From Alphaproteobacteria bacterium (GTDB lineage Bacteria; Pseudomonadota; Alphaproteobacteria; Caulobacterales; Aquidulcibacteraceae): a stretch of DNA of 64,000 nt. The notes beneath the pieces were generated by a model. That model was given only the letters and a program-made list of their open reading frames with translations. It made no database searches and was not told where the DNA came from. Positions 35,338 to 44,878 of this stretch are shown in pieces (position 1 is the stretch's first letter; every line of letters starts with the position of its first letter). The position numbers and the translations under genes are program-made. The DNA is taken from positions 169,217 to 233,216 of the forward strand of contig JAIXQA010000001.1 in NCBI GenBank assembly GCA_027485915.1, given 5' to 3'.

Positions 35338-36023
35338 CCCCTTATGTGCTTGTCGTTGAAGACGAAGACGCGCTCGCAACTTTGCTGCGCTATAATCTGG
35401 AAAAAGATGGCTATCATGTCGGTGTGGCTGTTGATGGCGAAGAAGCCTTGATGATGGCTTCAGAACGCTTGCCAGATCTTGTCATTCTTGACTGGATGTT
35501 GCCAAAAGTGCCCGGTATCGAAGTCTGTCGCCGGCTGCGAGCAAAGCCGGATGCGCGCAATATTCCGATCATCATGTTGACGGCGCGCGGCGAGGAATCC
35601 GATCGGATTCGCGGCCTTGATACAGGTGCCGACGACTATGTCACCAAGCCATTTTCGACGACGGAGCTATTGGCGCGGGTTCGTGCCGTGCTGCGCCGCA
35701 TTCGTCCGGGACTGGCAGATGACCGTCTGGTGTTTGGCGATATTGTGGTCGACCGCGTTTCCTACCGCGTGAAGCGAGGCGAGCGCGATGTGCATTTGGG
35801 CCCCACTGAGTTTCGCTTGCTGGATTATTTCATGCAGCACCCAGGCCGCGTTTTCTCGCGCGAACAATTGCTCGATGCCGTTTGGGGCTCTGATGTCTAT
35901 GTCGAAGCCCGCACGGTCGACGTCCATGTTGGGCGATTGCGCAAAGCCTTGAACGAGGGCGATGAGATCGACCCGATCCGCACTGTGCGCTCTGCTGGCT
36001 ATGCGCTCGATAAGGCGAACTAA
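35334..36023 (+). CDS. phoB: Phosphate-regulon response regulator PhoB
   Basis: A 229-residue OmpR/PhoB-type response regulator. The receiver domain has the acidic pair E9/D10, the phosphorylation site D53 (LVILDWMLP) and K104 in DDYVTKPF. The winged-helix DNA-binding domain covers about 130-229, with LGPTEFRLLDYFMQHPGRVFSREQLLDAVWG and RTVDVHVGRLRKAL. It binds the Pho boxes seen upstream of phoR and pstC. It is translationally coupled to phoU, and ends 8 bases before the convergent cupin gene. Confidence 0.96.
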   Translation: MTPYVLVVEDEDALATLLRYNLEKDGYHVGVAVDGEEALMMASERLPDLVILDWMLPKVPGIEVCRRLRAKPDARNIPIIMLTARGEESDRIRGLDTGADDYVTKPFSTTELLARVRAVLRRIRPGLADDRLVFGDIVVDRVSYRVKRGERDVHLGPTEFRLLDYFMQHPGRVFSREQLLDAVWGSDVYVEARTVDVHVGRLRKALNEGDEIDPIRTVRSAGYALDKAN

Positions 36024-36031
36024 GTAGGCCT

Positions 36032-36484
36032 TTATTCGGGTTTGCCCGGGAACCAATCGGGATGGGCCAGTTCAAAACGTTCAAATAAAAAGCCTGGCGC
36101 GACAACGCAGCTGACCAAAGTCCAAGCGCCTAAGCTTTCCGCAGCTTGCCAAGCGCCTGCTGGTACAATGGCCTGCGGTCGCTGTCCGGCGCGTAGGTCC
36201 GGTCCTAAGCGGTGTGCATAGGCCTTTTGACCATCCTCGCTAATGCTTAGGGCAAGCGGCCCGCCCGCATGCCAAAACCAATGTTCGGCTGCATCAACAC
36301 GGTGCCAAGCAGAGACTTCGCCCGCCTGTAGCAAGAAATAAATATTGGTAGAAAAGCCCCGACCTTCAGGCCCTTTTGGGTCGCGAAAGGTTTCAACATA
36401 GTGACCGCCCTCTGGATGTGGCTGCATGTGCAGTAACGCAATAATCTCAGAAGCCGATAAATCGCCAGAGAGCGCCCACTGCAT
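36032..36484 (-). CDS. Cupin domain protein (DUF985 family)
   Basis: A 150-residue single-domain cupin of the DUF985 (cupin_5) family. It has the family opening SASEIIALLHMQPHPEGGHYVETFRD, the STNIYFLLQAGEVSAWHRVDAAEHWFWHAGGPL core, and SCVVAPGFLFERFELA near the end. Metal-binding His and Glu positions of the cupin barrel are present. The function is unknown. I take the ATG at 36484, whose first base overlaps the gloB stop (TGATG), so this gene is translationally coupled to gloB; a TTG one codon upstream is the alternative. Confidence 0.87.
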   Translation of the reverse strand: MQWALSGDLSASEIIALLHMQPHPEGGHYVETFRDPKGPEGRGFSTNIYFLLQAGEVSAWHRVDAAEHWFWHAGGPLALSISEDGQKAYAHRLGPDLRAGQRPQAIVPAGAWQAAESLGAWTLVSCVVAPGFLFERFELAHPDWFPGKPE

Positions 36485-37251
36485 CAAAACTTATCCTTCA
36501 TTTGCCGGACGCGCGCAAACGCTTCATGAGGCGCTGCATCATCTGCCATGCCGATTGCCGCGCGGACACTGGGTAGATCGGCCCGGACAAATGGATTGGT
36601 TGCGCGCTCTAAGCCGATTGTGGTCGGTACTGTCGGTACATTGTTCGCTCGCAGACGGGTTATCTCATCGATCCGGCTGACTAGAGCTGCATTGTCCGTC
36701 TCAATCGTAGCGCAAAAACGCGCATTAGCAGCGGTATATTCGTGCGCGCAATAGATGGTGGTTGCATCGGGTAGGGCCATCAGCCGGGACAGACTGTCCC
36801 AAGCCTGCTCTGCTGTGCCTTCAAACAAGCGCCCGCAACCCAAGGCAAATAAAGCATCGCCGACAAAAGCCACTTGGTCTTTGGCAAAATAAAAGGCGAT
36901 ATGGCCGAGTGTATGGCCGCCGACATCGATGACCTCTGCGCTGCTTTCCCCTAATGTGACTGTTTCACCTGGCCTTACGATACGGGCAAGCGCGCTGATG
37001 CGAGTATGTACTTCCTCAGGGCCCAAGGAGACAGCGCCTAATGCCTTTTCAATGGCCTGATTGCCACCGGCATGGTCTGGATGCCAATGCGTGTTCCAGA
37101 TTTCATCAATGTGCCAGCCCAATCTCTGGGCTTCATCCAGAATGGCGCTAGCGTCAGGAGTGTCGATACAGGCCACTTTGCCTGTGGCCGAATCGCGGAC
37201 AAGAAAGCCATAATTGTCCGACAGACAAGGAAACATATGAATGATAAGCAT
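36484..37251 (-). CDS. gloB: Hydroxyacylglutathione hydrolase (glyoxalase II)
   Basis: A 255-residue metallo-beta-lactamase-fold enzyme that hydrolyses S-lactoylglutathione in the methylglyoxal pathway. The binuclear metal site motif THWHPDH lies near residue 55, followed by VGGHTLGHIAFYF, FVGDALFALGCGRLFEGT (GDxLF) and IYCAHEYTAANARF, all diagnostic of GloB. The C-terminal VPTTIGLERATNPFVR contacts glutathione. It is divergent from the methyltransferase gene by 41 bases, an arrangement widespread in alphaproteobacteria. Confidence 0.95.
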   Translation of the reverse strand: MLIIHMFPCLSDNYGFLVRDSATGKVACIDTPDASAILDEAQRLGWHIDEIWNTHWHPDHAGGNQAIEKALGAVSLGPEEVHTRISALARIVRPGETVTLGESSAEVIDVGGHTLGHIAFYFAKDQVAFVGDALFALGCGRLFEGTAEQAWDSLSRLMALPDATTIYCAHEYTAANARFCATIETDNAALVSRIDEITRLRANNVPTVPTTIGLERATNPFVRADLPSVRAAIGMADDAAPHEAFARVRQMKDKF

Positions 37252-37292
37252 GTCTGTCCTTTAAGAGAGAAACTTGGTTTATCCTAGTCCCC

Positions 37293-38012
37293 ATGCGCGT
37301 TGATGTCCTTGCCTTACAGAGCTTTTATGCGAGCCCCTTGGGGCAGACTGCGCAGGCTATGGCTGGACGCCGCATGTTAGATGCTTGGGGCGATTGTAAA
37401 GGCCTTGATATTTTGGGCTTTGGCTATGCGACACCGTTTCTGACCCCGTGGCTTTCGACGGCGCGACGTGTGACTGCTTTTATGCCCGCCACACAGGGGG
37501 TGGAACGCTGGCCATCACGCGGGCCTAACCTTGCCTGCATCGGTGATGAAGATCGCATGCCATTCACCGAAGCGATTTTCGACCGCATCCTGTGTGTGCA
37601 TGCGCTGGAAGAGGCAGAAAGCCCACGTGTCCTGTTGCGTGAACTCTGGCGTTTGCTGGCTCCGGAAGGGCGTTTGATGATCGCTGTGGCCAATCGCGGT
37701 GGCATTTGGGCGCGCGCTGAGTCGACGCCCTTTGGCCAAGGCAGGCCCTTTAGCCGCAGCCAACTGGCAGGCCTGTTGAGCGATTCCATGTTCCAACCTG
37801 TCGCTTGGTCGCGCGCGTTGTATGGCCCGCCTTTGTCGTGGAAGATGGCGACAGGAGGGGCGGCGGAGACTTGGGAAAACATTGGTGAACGGGCTTGGCC
37901 AGCGCTCGGTGGGGTCATTTTGGTAGAAGCGGTCAAGCGTCTGTATGCCGACAGCCTGCCTGGCAAAGGGCAGCGAGTCTTATTGGCCCAGCCCGCAGCA
38001 GCACGTTTTTAA
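37293..38012 (+). CDS. Class I SAM-dependent methyltransferase
   Basis: A 239-residue methyltransferase-11 type protein. The SAM site is degenerate (LDILGFGYATPFL in place of a GCGxG-like loop); the acidic strand-4 region DEDRMPFTEAIFDRILCVHALEE and the LLRELWRLLAPEGRLMIAVANRGG block are conserved. No membrane segment is clear. The gene is commonly located head-to-head with gloB in alphaproteobacteria. Its substrate is unknown. Confidence 0.86.
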   Translation: MRVDVLALQSFYASPLGQTAQAMAGRRMLDAWGDCKGLDILGFGYATPFLTPWLSTARRVTAFMPATQGVERWPSRGPNLACIGDEDRMPFTEAIFDRILCVHALEEAESPRVLLRELWRLLAPEGRLMIAVANRGGIWARAESTPFGQGRPFSRSQLAGLLSDSMFQPVAWSRALYGPPLSWKMATGGAAETWENIGERAWPALGGVILVEAVKRLYADSLPGKGQRVLLAQPAAARF

Positions 38013-38049
38013 GGCAATCGACGCGAAAGTCGCTCAAAATTTGAGCTAT

Positions 38050-38064
38050 TGGCCTCCGCCCTGC
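38050..38064 (+). promoter_or_regulatory. Weak sigma-54-like promoter upstream of the P-II gene
   Basis: TGGCCTCCGCCCTGC has the required GG-N10-GC with TGGC and CTGC ends, but the central AC of the -24 element is missing. It lies 114 bases before the P-II start. GG-N10-GC is frequent by chance in GC-rich DNA. Confidence 0.3.
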
Positions 38065-38100
38065 GGTCAGGCATTGAAAGCGGGTCACAAGTGCGGATGA

Positions 38101-38523
<423 letters not shown>

Positions 38524-38549
38524 GTTTACAAGTCTTGTCAAAGTCAAAA

Positions 38550-38578
38550 GGGCAGCCAAAGGTGCTGCCCTTTTTTTT
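38550..38578 (+). terminator. Intrinsic terminator of the P-II gene
   Basis: GGGCAGC (38550-38556) and GCTGCCC (38564-38570) form a 7-bp stem on a 7-base loop, followed by eight T residues. It also faces the end of the convergent DUF805 gene. Confidence 0.93.
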
Positions 38579-38582
38579 GTGT

Positions 38583-38999
38583 CTAAAATTGTGTTCGGTC
38601 TGCCCAATTGGGCCGTGAAAGTCGCTCGCGCGTCGCCTCGCCATGCAGGCTATCGGGAAAACTGGCGCGCGCGTACCAAGAAAACAGAACCAAACTGCCT
38701 ACAAAGGGCACGAAATTCAAAAGCATCCATATCCCAGATTTTCCGACATCATGCAGGCGGCGCACACTGGCTGAGAATATGGGTAGGACATGCAAGGCCC
38801 CAAACGTCATGGTCATGGTGCCGATCCGGATCTCGGGCGTGCCATCGGTCAAGGCGGACAAGAAAACCGCACTATCAACCGAAATCGCCAGGCAACTCAG
38901 CGCCAGCACCATCAATAGAAAGTACCAATAAGCGCGTCGATTCATGCGCCCTGTAAAATCCAGCATATGGCTCAAGGCATGCAGATAATAAGTCACCAT
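38583..38999 (-). CDS. DUF805 family membrane protein
   Basis: A 138-residue inner-membrane protein of the DUF805 (YhaH-like) family. It opens with the family signature DFTGRMNRRAYWYFLLMVLAL, has a second and third hydrophobic segment (MTMTFGALHVLPIFSASV and WMLLNFVPFVGSLVLFSWY) and the conserved RRLHDVGKSG between them. No function is established for the family. It is a single gene convergent on the P-II terminator. Confidence 0.87.
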   Translation of the reverse strand: MVTYYLHALSHMLDFTGRMNRRAYWYFLLMVLALSCLAISVDSAVFLSALTDGTPEIRIGTMTMTFGALHVLPIFSASVRRLHDVGKSGIWMLLNFVPFVGSLVLFSWYARASFPDSLHGEATRERLSRPNWADRTQF

Positions 39000-39152
39000 T
39001 TCGTGATGATAACTTCACGCCCTTAGCAAAGCTTTGACCTGATCCAAGCAATTTGACGGGAGTATCAAGACCGCCCCTCGCATCCAATTAGGAATCATGG
39101 CCTTGTTTTAATCTTGAGGTTGTTTCTAGGTTTTTGAGGTCTGAAAATTGCG

Positions 39153-40277
39153 ATGAATGCGTTGGCGCAACTTCACCTTTCTCACAATTGGCTAAGAGCT
39201 TGGTTTGCTATTCTAATACTTATCCTAGCTGGCATTGCCATCTATCTTCAGCTCGGCCTGTCGAACTATTTTCTGTCGCGCTCCGCGCTCATGGAACGCC
39301 AAGCCACTGCGCCTATTGTGGTTTTGTCAGAGAAGCAAGGTAAGGATCAATACATGAAGATATCCGATCAGGCGATTGGGCGCGTCGCTCGAAGCCCCGA
39401 TGTCGGAGCTTTTGAACTGATCCGCCAGAAGCGGGTCTATTTGGGAATGGGTCCGTCTGGTGCGGGCCTTAGGGTCAATGTCATCGACCCTGTGGCACCT
39501 GCCTTGTCAGCGCCTTTGATCATGCCCGATGAGGCCAAGCTTTTGTTGCAGATACCAAATTCAGTCCTATTGACGGATGAAGATGCACGGGCGACCGGCC
39601 TTGGATTGGGTGACGAAGTTGTTCGAGAAAATGTAAGGTTCCGTGTTGTCGGCCTCATGGATGGCAATCTCGGACCAGGGGGGAGCGTGATCTCTCGGAG
39701 AACATTGGAGGTTTTGAGCGCTGCATTGGAGCGGAAGCAAGAAACCCCGGTTTATTCCATCTTGGTTGCCCCAAAGGAGGGCAAGTTAGTCGGCCAAACG
39801 ATTGCTGGTTTGAACCGGGAACTTAAGTCTGTTGGCGCACAAGCCATGAGCCGGGAGCAACTCACTCAGAAAGTGATTGAGGACTCGCTGGAGGAGCAAC
39901 GCGACATTCGCGCCTTTATCTATTTGGCGACTTTTGTCGGTGTGATCGCCCTCTTGATTATCTCACAAGCGATACACGCCATGATGGCAGGCCAGCGCGT
40001 TGAATTTGCCACGTTGCTTGCCATGGGCGTTCCAAAGTGGCGCGTGGCCTTTCTGGTGTTGGAACAAGCAATTTGGATCGGGCTGATCGCCTCAGCCGTC
40101 GCGCTTTCCGGTGGTCTTTTAGGACAATTGGCGTTGGAGAAAGTCGATGTCTTTATCCTGCTATATCCAGCGCAAATTCCATGGGTAACAGGTGCGATTA
40201 TCGCCACATCTTGTTTTGCTGCCTTGATTACTTTGCCCACCATTTTTGGCCTTAAGCCTGTTGAGTTGCTGCGATGA
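39153..40277 (+). CDS. FtsX-type ABC transporter permease (DevC/MacB-like)
   Basis: A 374-residue permease. A first membrane segment (residues 14-36, WFAILILILAGIAIYLQLGL) is followed by a soluble region of about 210 residues resembling the periplasmic domain of MacB/LolC/DevC proteins, then three C-terminal segments (IYLATFVGVIALLIISQ, IWIGLIASAVALSG, VTGAIIATSCFAALITL) with the FtsX pattern and the usual end GLKPVELLR. Such permeases usually act in mechanotransmission or outer-membrane-coupled export rather than uptake. The stop overlaps the ATPase start by 4 bases. No DevB-type adaptor is encoded next to it. Confidence 0.83.
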   Translation: MNALAQLHLSHNWLRAWFAILILILAGIAIYLQLGLSNYFLSRSALMERQATAPIVVLSEKQGKDQYMKISDQAIGRVARSPDVGAFELIRQKRVYLGMGPSGAGLRVNVIDPVAPALSAPLIMPDEAKLLLQIPNSVLLTDEDARATGLGLGDEVVRENVRFRVVGLMDGNLGPGGSVISRRTLEVLSAALERKQETPVYSILVAPKEGKLVGQTIAGLNRELKSVGAQAMSREQLTQKVIEDSLEEQRDIRAFIYLATFVGVIALLIISQAIHAMMAGQRVEFATLLAMGVPKWRVAFLVLEQAIWIGLIASAVALSGGLLGQLALEKVDVFILLYPAQIPWVTGAIIATSCFAALITLPTIFGLKPVELLR

Positions 40278-40975
40278 CAGAGGCTCCTATCCTTTCCGCA
40301 AGTGCAATTACGAAGTCCTTTGGGCGCGGCACAGGCAGCGTGCGCGCTTTGCATGATGTTTCGTTTTCGGTAGCACGAGGCAGCTTCACGCTGCTCAAAG
40401 GGGCAAGTGGGTCAGGCAAATCTTGCTTGCTGGCGGCCCTGTCGGGGCTTCAAATGCCGGAGAGAGGTGTGGTTATCGCCAAGGGGACTGATGTGTGGGG
40501 CAGGGGGAGCCGATCTGCAGAACGTTTTCGTCGCCACGATTGCGGCTATGTTTTTCAAACTCCGGGGCTGTTTCCATCGCTGACGGCTTGGCAGCAAGTG
40601 TTCGTTCCCTTACGACTTTTAGGGGTCCCGGCCAAGGAAGCAAAGGTAAGGGCAACCCACTATTTGGACTTGGTGGGCCTTCTTGATCGCGCTCAATCGA
40701 AACCAAGTCAATTGTCTGGTGGACAAAATCAACGCGTTGCTATCGCACGTATGCTCGCAAAGCGGCCTGCCTTCATCTTCTGCGATGAACCTACGTCGGC
40801 ACTAGATGGTCGAAATGCCGTCATGGTTGCAAAATTGCTACGCGAAGCCACTGAACATCACGGTGCGACCATCCTCTGTGCCACCCATGATGATCGTCTT
40901 GTGCCTTTTGCCAATCGCGTCATCGAGTTGGAAGAAGGCTGCTTGGTTTCTGATACGGCAAAGCCTAGGCTATGA
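40274..40975 (+). CDS. ABC transporter ATPase (LolD/DevA-like)
   Basis: A 233-residue ATPase partner of the upstream FtsX-type permease. Walker A GASGSGKS lies near residue 43, the Q loop in YVFQTPGLFPSLTAW, the signature LSGGQNQRVAIARM near residue 143, and Walker B AFIFCDEPTSALD near residue 166, followed by the switch His in CATHDDRL. It is coupled to the permease (ATGA overlap) and to the small gene that follows (ATGA overlap), giving a three-gene operon. The exported substrate is unknown. Confidence 0.91.
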   Translation: MTEAPILSASAITKSFGRGTGSVRALHDVSFSVARGSFTLLKGASGSGKSCLLAALSGLQMPERGVVIAKGTDVWGRGSRSAERFRRHDCGYVFQTPGLFPSLTAWQQVFVPLRLLGVPAKEAKVRATHYLDLVGLLDRAQSKPSQLSGGQNQRVAIARMLAKRPAFIFCDEPTSALDGRNAVMVAKLLREATEHHGATILCATHDDRLVPFANRVIELEEGCLVSDTAKPRL

Positions 40976-41133
40976 AGTTATTACGTTTTTTCAGCACAGT
41001 TTGGGGGTGGCTGACCATTGCACTGGTTGTAGCTGTGTGGGCGCTCGCCACATTGACTGCCCGAGAAAATGAACGAACAGAGTTCAACCTACGCGTCTGG
41101 CAGGGGGTGGCAAGAGGTCACACCACCCCCTAA
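40972..41133 (+). CDS. 53-residue single-span membrane microprotein
   Basis: A short reading frame starting at an ATG that overlaps the ATPase stop (ATGA) and ending 4 bases inside the convergent uvrA gene. The translation starts [13 protein letters not shown] and has one hydrophobic segment at about residues 12-30 ([17 protein letters not shown]), flanked by Arg and Lys on the N-terminal side, then a short polar tail ([14 protein letters not shown]). The coupling and the membrane segment suggest a small accessory subunit of the ABC transporter. I know no named family for it. Confidence 0.55.
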   Translation: MKLLRFFSTVWGWLTIALVVAVWALATLTARENERTEFNLRVWQGVARGHTTP

Positions 41134-44048
41134 ACTTTAGTCTCCCCTAGCGCTTCTTTGGCCATACGTTCGGCTTGGGCGAGGCGGCGTTCTTCGTGTT
41201 TGAGCAGGGTCTCTTTCAGATAGCGTCCGGTCCAAGAGCCTGAGACCAAGGCGACTTCTTCGGGTGTGCCTTCGGCCACGATGAGGCCACCGCCATCGCC
41301 GCCTTCGGGGCCCAAATCAATCAGCCAATCGGCGGTCTTGATCACGTCCAAATTATGCTCAATCACCAAAACACTATTGCCCTGGTCGACCAATTCTTGC
41401 AGCACTTCCAGAAGCTTACGCGTATCTTCAAAGTGCAGGCCCGTCGTAGGCTCATCGAGAATATAAAGCGTCCGCCCCGTCGCGCGGCGCGACAATTCCT
41501 TGGACAATTTTACCCGTTGGGCTTCCCCGCCTGACAGCGTCGTTGCCTGCTGGCCGACTTTCACATAGCCGAGGCCGACCCGCACCAAAGTCTCCATCTT
41601 ATCGCGGATAGAGGGGACAGCTTGGAAGAAACCAGCGGCCTCTTCGACGGTCATATCCAAGACTTGTGCGATGGACTTATTGCGATAGGTGACTTCCAAC
41701 GTTTCGCGATTATACCGCTGACCATGGCAGACGTCGCAGGTGACATAGACATCGGGCAAGAAGTGCATTTCGATCTTTTGCACGCCATCGCCCTGGCAGG
41801 CTTCACACCTTCCGCCTTTAACATTGAAGCTGAACCGGCCGGGGCCATAACCGCGGGCTTTTGACTCTGGTAGAGCCGCAAACCAGTCCCGGATTGGGCC
41901 AAAGGCACCGGTATAGGTGGCGGGATTAGAACGTGGCGTACGGCCAATCGGGCTTTGGTCTATATCGATCACCTTGTCGAGGTGGTGCAGGCCCTCCAGC
42001 GCTTTATGGGGCCCGGGCACTTCATTTGCGCCATTCAACCGACGGGCGAGGGCTTTGTAGAGGGTCTCAAGAATAAGGGTAGATTTGCCGCCCCCAGACA
42101 CGCCAGTGACACAGGTAAAAATGCCGAGTGGAATATCGACCGTGACGTTTTTGAGATTATTGCCAGTCGCCCCTTCAATGCGCAGGAACTTCTTTGGATT
42201 ACGGCGGCGGCGCTTTGGCGGGATGGGGATGGCCTTTTCGCCGCGCAGATAGGCCCCCGTCAGGCTACCCTTGGTCGCTTCAATATCGGCAGGCTTGCCT
42301 TGGGCGACCACTTGGCCGCCATGGATCCCAGCGAGTGGACCCATATCGAGAACATGGTCCGCCGTCAGAATGGCTTCCTCATCATGTTCGACCACGATGA
42401 CGCTATTGCCGAGGTCTCGTAGACCTTTGAGAGAGGTTAGGAGGCGGGTATTGTCGCGCTGGTGAAGGCCGATGCTGGGCTCGTCCAAGACATAGAGTAC
42501 CCCGGTTAGGCCAGAGCCGATTTGGCTCGCCAATCGAATGCGCTGGCTCTCGCCACCCGATAGGGTCGCTGAACCCCGGTGTAGGGTCAGATAATCCAAG
42601 CCGACATCAACCAAGAAGCGCAAGCGCTCTTTGATTTCCTTCAAGACCCGGGTTGCGATTTCCAATTCTTTCGGCGTTAGCCGGGCTTCGAGATCCACAA
42701 ACCAATCACGCGCACCACGGATCGAGCGGGAGGAGACCACTGAAATATCTTCGCCCCCAACACGCACGGCAAGAGCCTCAGGCTTAAGGCGTTTGCCGTC
42801 GCAGGTCGGGCATTTCTGCGCGGATTGATAACGGCCCAATTCTTCCCGCGACCAAGCTGAATCTGTTTCGCGCCACCGCCGCTCAAGATTGGGGATCACC
42901 CCTTCAAACGTCTTGGTCGTTTCATAGCGCCGCGCGCCATCATCATAGACGAATTTAACCTTCTCCGTGCCCGATCCATAGAGCACAAGCTTTTGAAAAC
43001 TTTCCGGCAATTTGGTCCAGGGCGTTGTCAGGGCAACGCCGGCATGGCGGGCGAGGGCTTGTAAGGTTTGGGTATAGAGCGGGGATGCCCCCTTCGCCCA
43101 TGGCGCGATCACGCCATCATTCAAGGTTTTACTGGTATCTGGGACCACCAATTCAGGATCAAATTTGAGTTGAACGCCAAGCCCGTCACAGGTGGGGCAG
43201 GCCCCGAATGGATTGTTGAATGAGAAAAGACGAGGCTCAATCTCCGGGATGGTAAAGCCTGATATGGGACAGGCAAATTTAGCAGAGAACAGCATCCGTT
43301 TTGCCGTACCTTTTTCATCCTTTTCATCGGCAAATTCCGCCAGTGCGATCCCATCAGCCAATCGCAAGCACGTCTCAAAACCTTCGGCCAATCGTTGTTC
43401 AATGCCAGCGCGGACGGCGATGCGGTCAACCACCACATCAATGTCGTGCTTCAGCTTCTTGTCGAGGTCTGGCGCATTTTCCAGCTCATAATACTCACCA
43501 TTGATTTTGGCGCGCACAAAGCCCTGTTTAATCCAGCTTTTGAATTCGGTCTTAAACTCACCCTTTCGGCCGCGCACCACAGGGGCCAATAGAAACAGCC
43601 GGGTGCCCTCAGGCAGGACAGTGACCTTGTCTACCATCTGGCTAACAGTTTGGCTTTCAATCGGCAGACCAGTGGCTGGGGAATAAGGCACGCCAATGCG
43701 CGCCCAAAGCAAGCGCATATAGTCGTAAATCTCGGTCACGGTGCCGACGGTCGAGCGCGGGTTTTTGGATGTTGTCTTCTGCTCGATGGAGATTGCAGGC
43801 GACAAGCCTTCAATCGAGTCCATATCTGGCTTTTGCATCAACTCTAGGAATTGGCGCGCATAAGCGGAGAGGCTTTCTACGTAGCGCCTTTGGCCTTCCG
43901 CATAGATCGTATCAAAGGCGAGCGAGCTTTTGCCCGACCCAGAAAGACCTGTGATGACCACTAATTCACCGCGAGGGATCTCAACCGTGACGTTTTTCAA
44001 ATTGTGTTCGCGCGCGCCGCGCACACGGATAACAGGCGATTCAGACAT
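41130..44048 (-). CDS. uvrA: UvrABC nucleotide excision repair subunit A
   Basis: A 972-residue UvrA, the damage-recognition ATPase of nucleotide excision repair. It has two ABC-type domains. The first Walker A is in [14 protein letters not shown] near residue 35, and the second in [14 protein letters not shown] near residue 665. Zinc modules show as CPTCDGKR and CEACQGDG with [10 protein letters not shown], and the signatures as [12 protein letters not shown] and [12 protein letters not shown]. The C-terminus ([13 protein letters not shown]) ends within the microprotein gene on the other strand. An SOS box lies about 95 bases upstream of its start, shared with ssb. Confidence 0.97.
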   Translation of the reverse strand: MSESPVIRVRGAREHNLKNVTVEIPRGELVVITGLSGSGKSSLAFDTIYAEGQRRYVESLSAYARQFLELMQKPDMDSIEGLSPAISIEQKTTSKNPRSTVGTVTEIYDYMRLLWARIGVPYSPATGLPIESQTVSQMVDKVTVLPEGTRLFLLAPVVRGRKGEFKTEFKSWIKQGFVRAKINGEYYELENAPDLDKKLKHDIDVVVDRIAVRAGIEQRLAEGFETCLRLADGIALAEFADEKDEKGTAKRMLFSAKFACPISGFTIPEIEPRLFSFNNPFGACPTCDGLGVQLKFDPELVVPDTSKTLNDGVIAPWAKGASPLYTQTLQALARHAGVALTTPWTKLPESFQKLVLYGSGTEKVKFVYDDGARRYETTKTFEGVIPNLERRWRETDSAWSREELGRYQSAQKCPTCDGKRLKPEALAVRVGGEDISVVSSRSIRGARDWFVDLEARLTPKELEIATRVLKEIKERLRFLVDVGLDYLTLHRGSATLSGGESQRIRLASQIGSGLTGVLYVLDEPSIGLHQRDNTRLLTSLKGLRDLGNSVIVVEHDEEAILTADHVLDMGPLAGIHGGQVVAQGKPADIEATKGSLTGAYLRGEKAIPIPPKRRRRNPKKFLRIEGATGNNLKNVTVDIPLGIFTCVTGVSGGGKSTLILETLYKALARRLNGANEVPGPHKALEGLHHLDKVIDIDQSPIGRTPRSNPATYTGAFGPIRDWFAALPESKARGYGPGRFSFNVKGGRCEACQGDGVQKIEMHFLPDVYVTCDVCHGQRYNRETLEVTYRNKSIAQVLDMTVEEAAGFFQAVPSIRDKMETLVRVGLGYVKVGQQATTLSGGEAQRVKLSKELSRRATGRTLYILDEPTTGLHFEDTRKLLEVLQELVDQGNSVLVIEHNLDVIKTADWLIDLGPEGGDGGGLIVAEGTPEEVALVSGSWTGRYLKETLLKHEERRLAQAERMAKEALGETKV

Positions 44049-44141
44049 GTGTGACCTTGATTACGCAAACTTTAGAACCAAAGGCCCTAAAGCTAAAACA
44101 ATGTCGCCCTGATTAGCGCGTGCGAACCAGCTTGACGAATA

Positions 44142-44156
44142 GAACATTATGTGAAC
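44142..44156. promoter_or_regulatory. SOS (LexA) box between uvrA and ssb
   Basis: GAAC (44142-44145), seven bases, then GAAC (44153-44156) is a perfect alphaproteobacterial LexA site (GAAC-N7-GAAC, the complement of GTTC-N7-GTTC). It lies 94 bases before uvrA and 179 bases before ssb, so uvrA is the likelier target. Confidence 0.8.
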
Positions 44157-44165
44157 ATCTTGCGC

Positions 44166-44203
44166 TTGTCCACGGCATGCACAGTTTTACATGCTTATCC
44201 ACA
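44166..44203 (+). promoter_or_regulatory. Two DnaA-box-like 9-mers upstream of ssb
   Basis: TTGTCCACG (44166-44174) and the exact consensus TTATCCACA (44195-44203) occur in the same orientation 29 bases apart, between the SOS box and ssb. One perfect box is expected by chance about once in a window this size; the near pairing is what makes it notable. Confidence 0.4.
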
Positions 44204-44334
44204 AGGGGAGGCGGTTTGAGTGTTACCCCTCTCTTCTGGTTTGGACATGAGACCTGTAGCGTCAGTTTCAATAGGATACGATGCCAAGATGCGACAGGAT
44301 GAGTCGCCAACGGCAAAAAGACGGAGTTAGGGCA

Positions 44335-44853
44335 ATGGCGGGCAGCGTGAACAAAGTGATCTTGGTTGGAAACTTAGGGCGCGATCCTGAGATTAAGTCC
44401 TTTCCGTCCGGTGATCGCATCGCAGAATTTTCGGTCGCGACCAGCGAACGTTGGAACGACAAAGCAACCGGCGAAAAGAAAGAAAAAACAGAATGGCACC
44501 GTGTTGTTGTGCGAAACGACAATCTGGTGAAGGTGGTTGAAAATTATGTGAAGAAGGGCAGCAAGGTCTATGTGGAAGGCCAATTGCAAACCCGCGAATG
44601 GACCGATCAAGCCGGCCAAAAGCGCTATTCCACGGAGGTGGTTATTGGCCGTTTCAAAGGCGAAATCACCATCCTTGACGGTCGTTCGGGCGGCGGAGAC
44701 ATGGTCGAGGACCGGTCGGATAGCGGGTTCGGCGGTGGTCGTTCGGTGGGCGGCAATGGCGGTGGTTTTGGCGGCGGATCGTCGGCACCTCGTGCAGTTC
44801 AGGGCGAGAAACGCTCCTTCGCGGCAGACCTAGAGGACGATATCCCTTTCTGA
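44335..44853 (+). CDS. ssb: Single-stranded DNA-binding protein
   Basis: A 172-residue SSB. The OB-fold covers residues 1-110 ([19 protein letters not shown], then TEWHRVVVR and [11 protein letters not shown]). A Gly-rich linker ([18 protein letters not shown]) leads to the acidic tip DDIPF that recruits repair and replication partners. The ATG at 44335 is preceded by GGAGTTAGGGCA and matches the family start; the frame extends upstream to 44281 without homology. It is divergent from uvrA and followed by the convergent kinase gene after 25 bases. Confidence 0.95.
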   Translation: MAGSVNKVILVGNLGRDPEIKSFPSGDRIAEFSVATSERWNDKATGEKKEKTEWHRVVVRNDNLVKVVENYVKKGSKVYVEGQLQTREWTDQAGQKRYSTEVVIGRFKGEITILDGRSGGGDMVEDRSDSGFGGGRSVGGNGGGFGGGSSAPRAVQGEKRSFAADLEDDIPF

Positions 44854-44878
44854 TTGTTAGTGCGACAAGGTACGGGCT

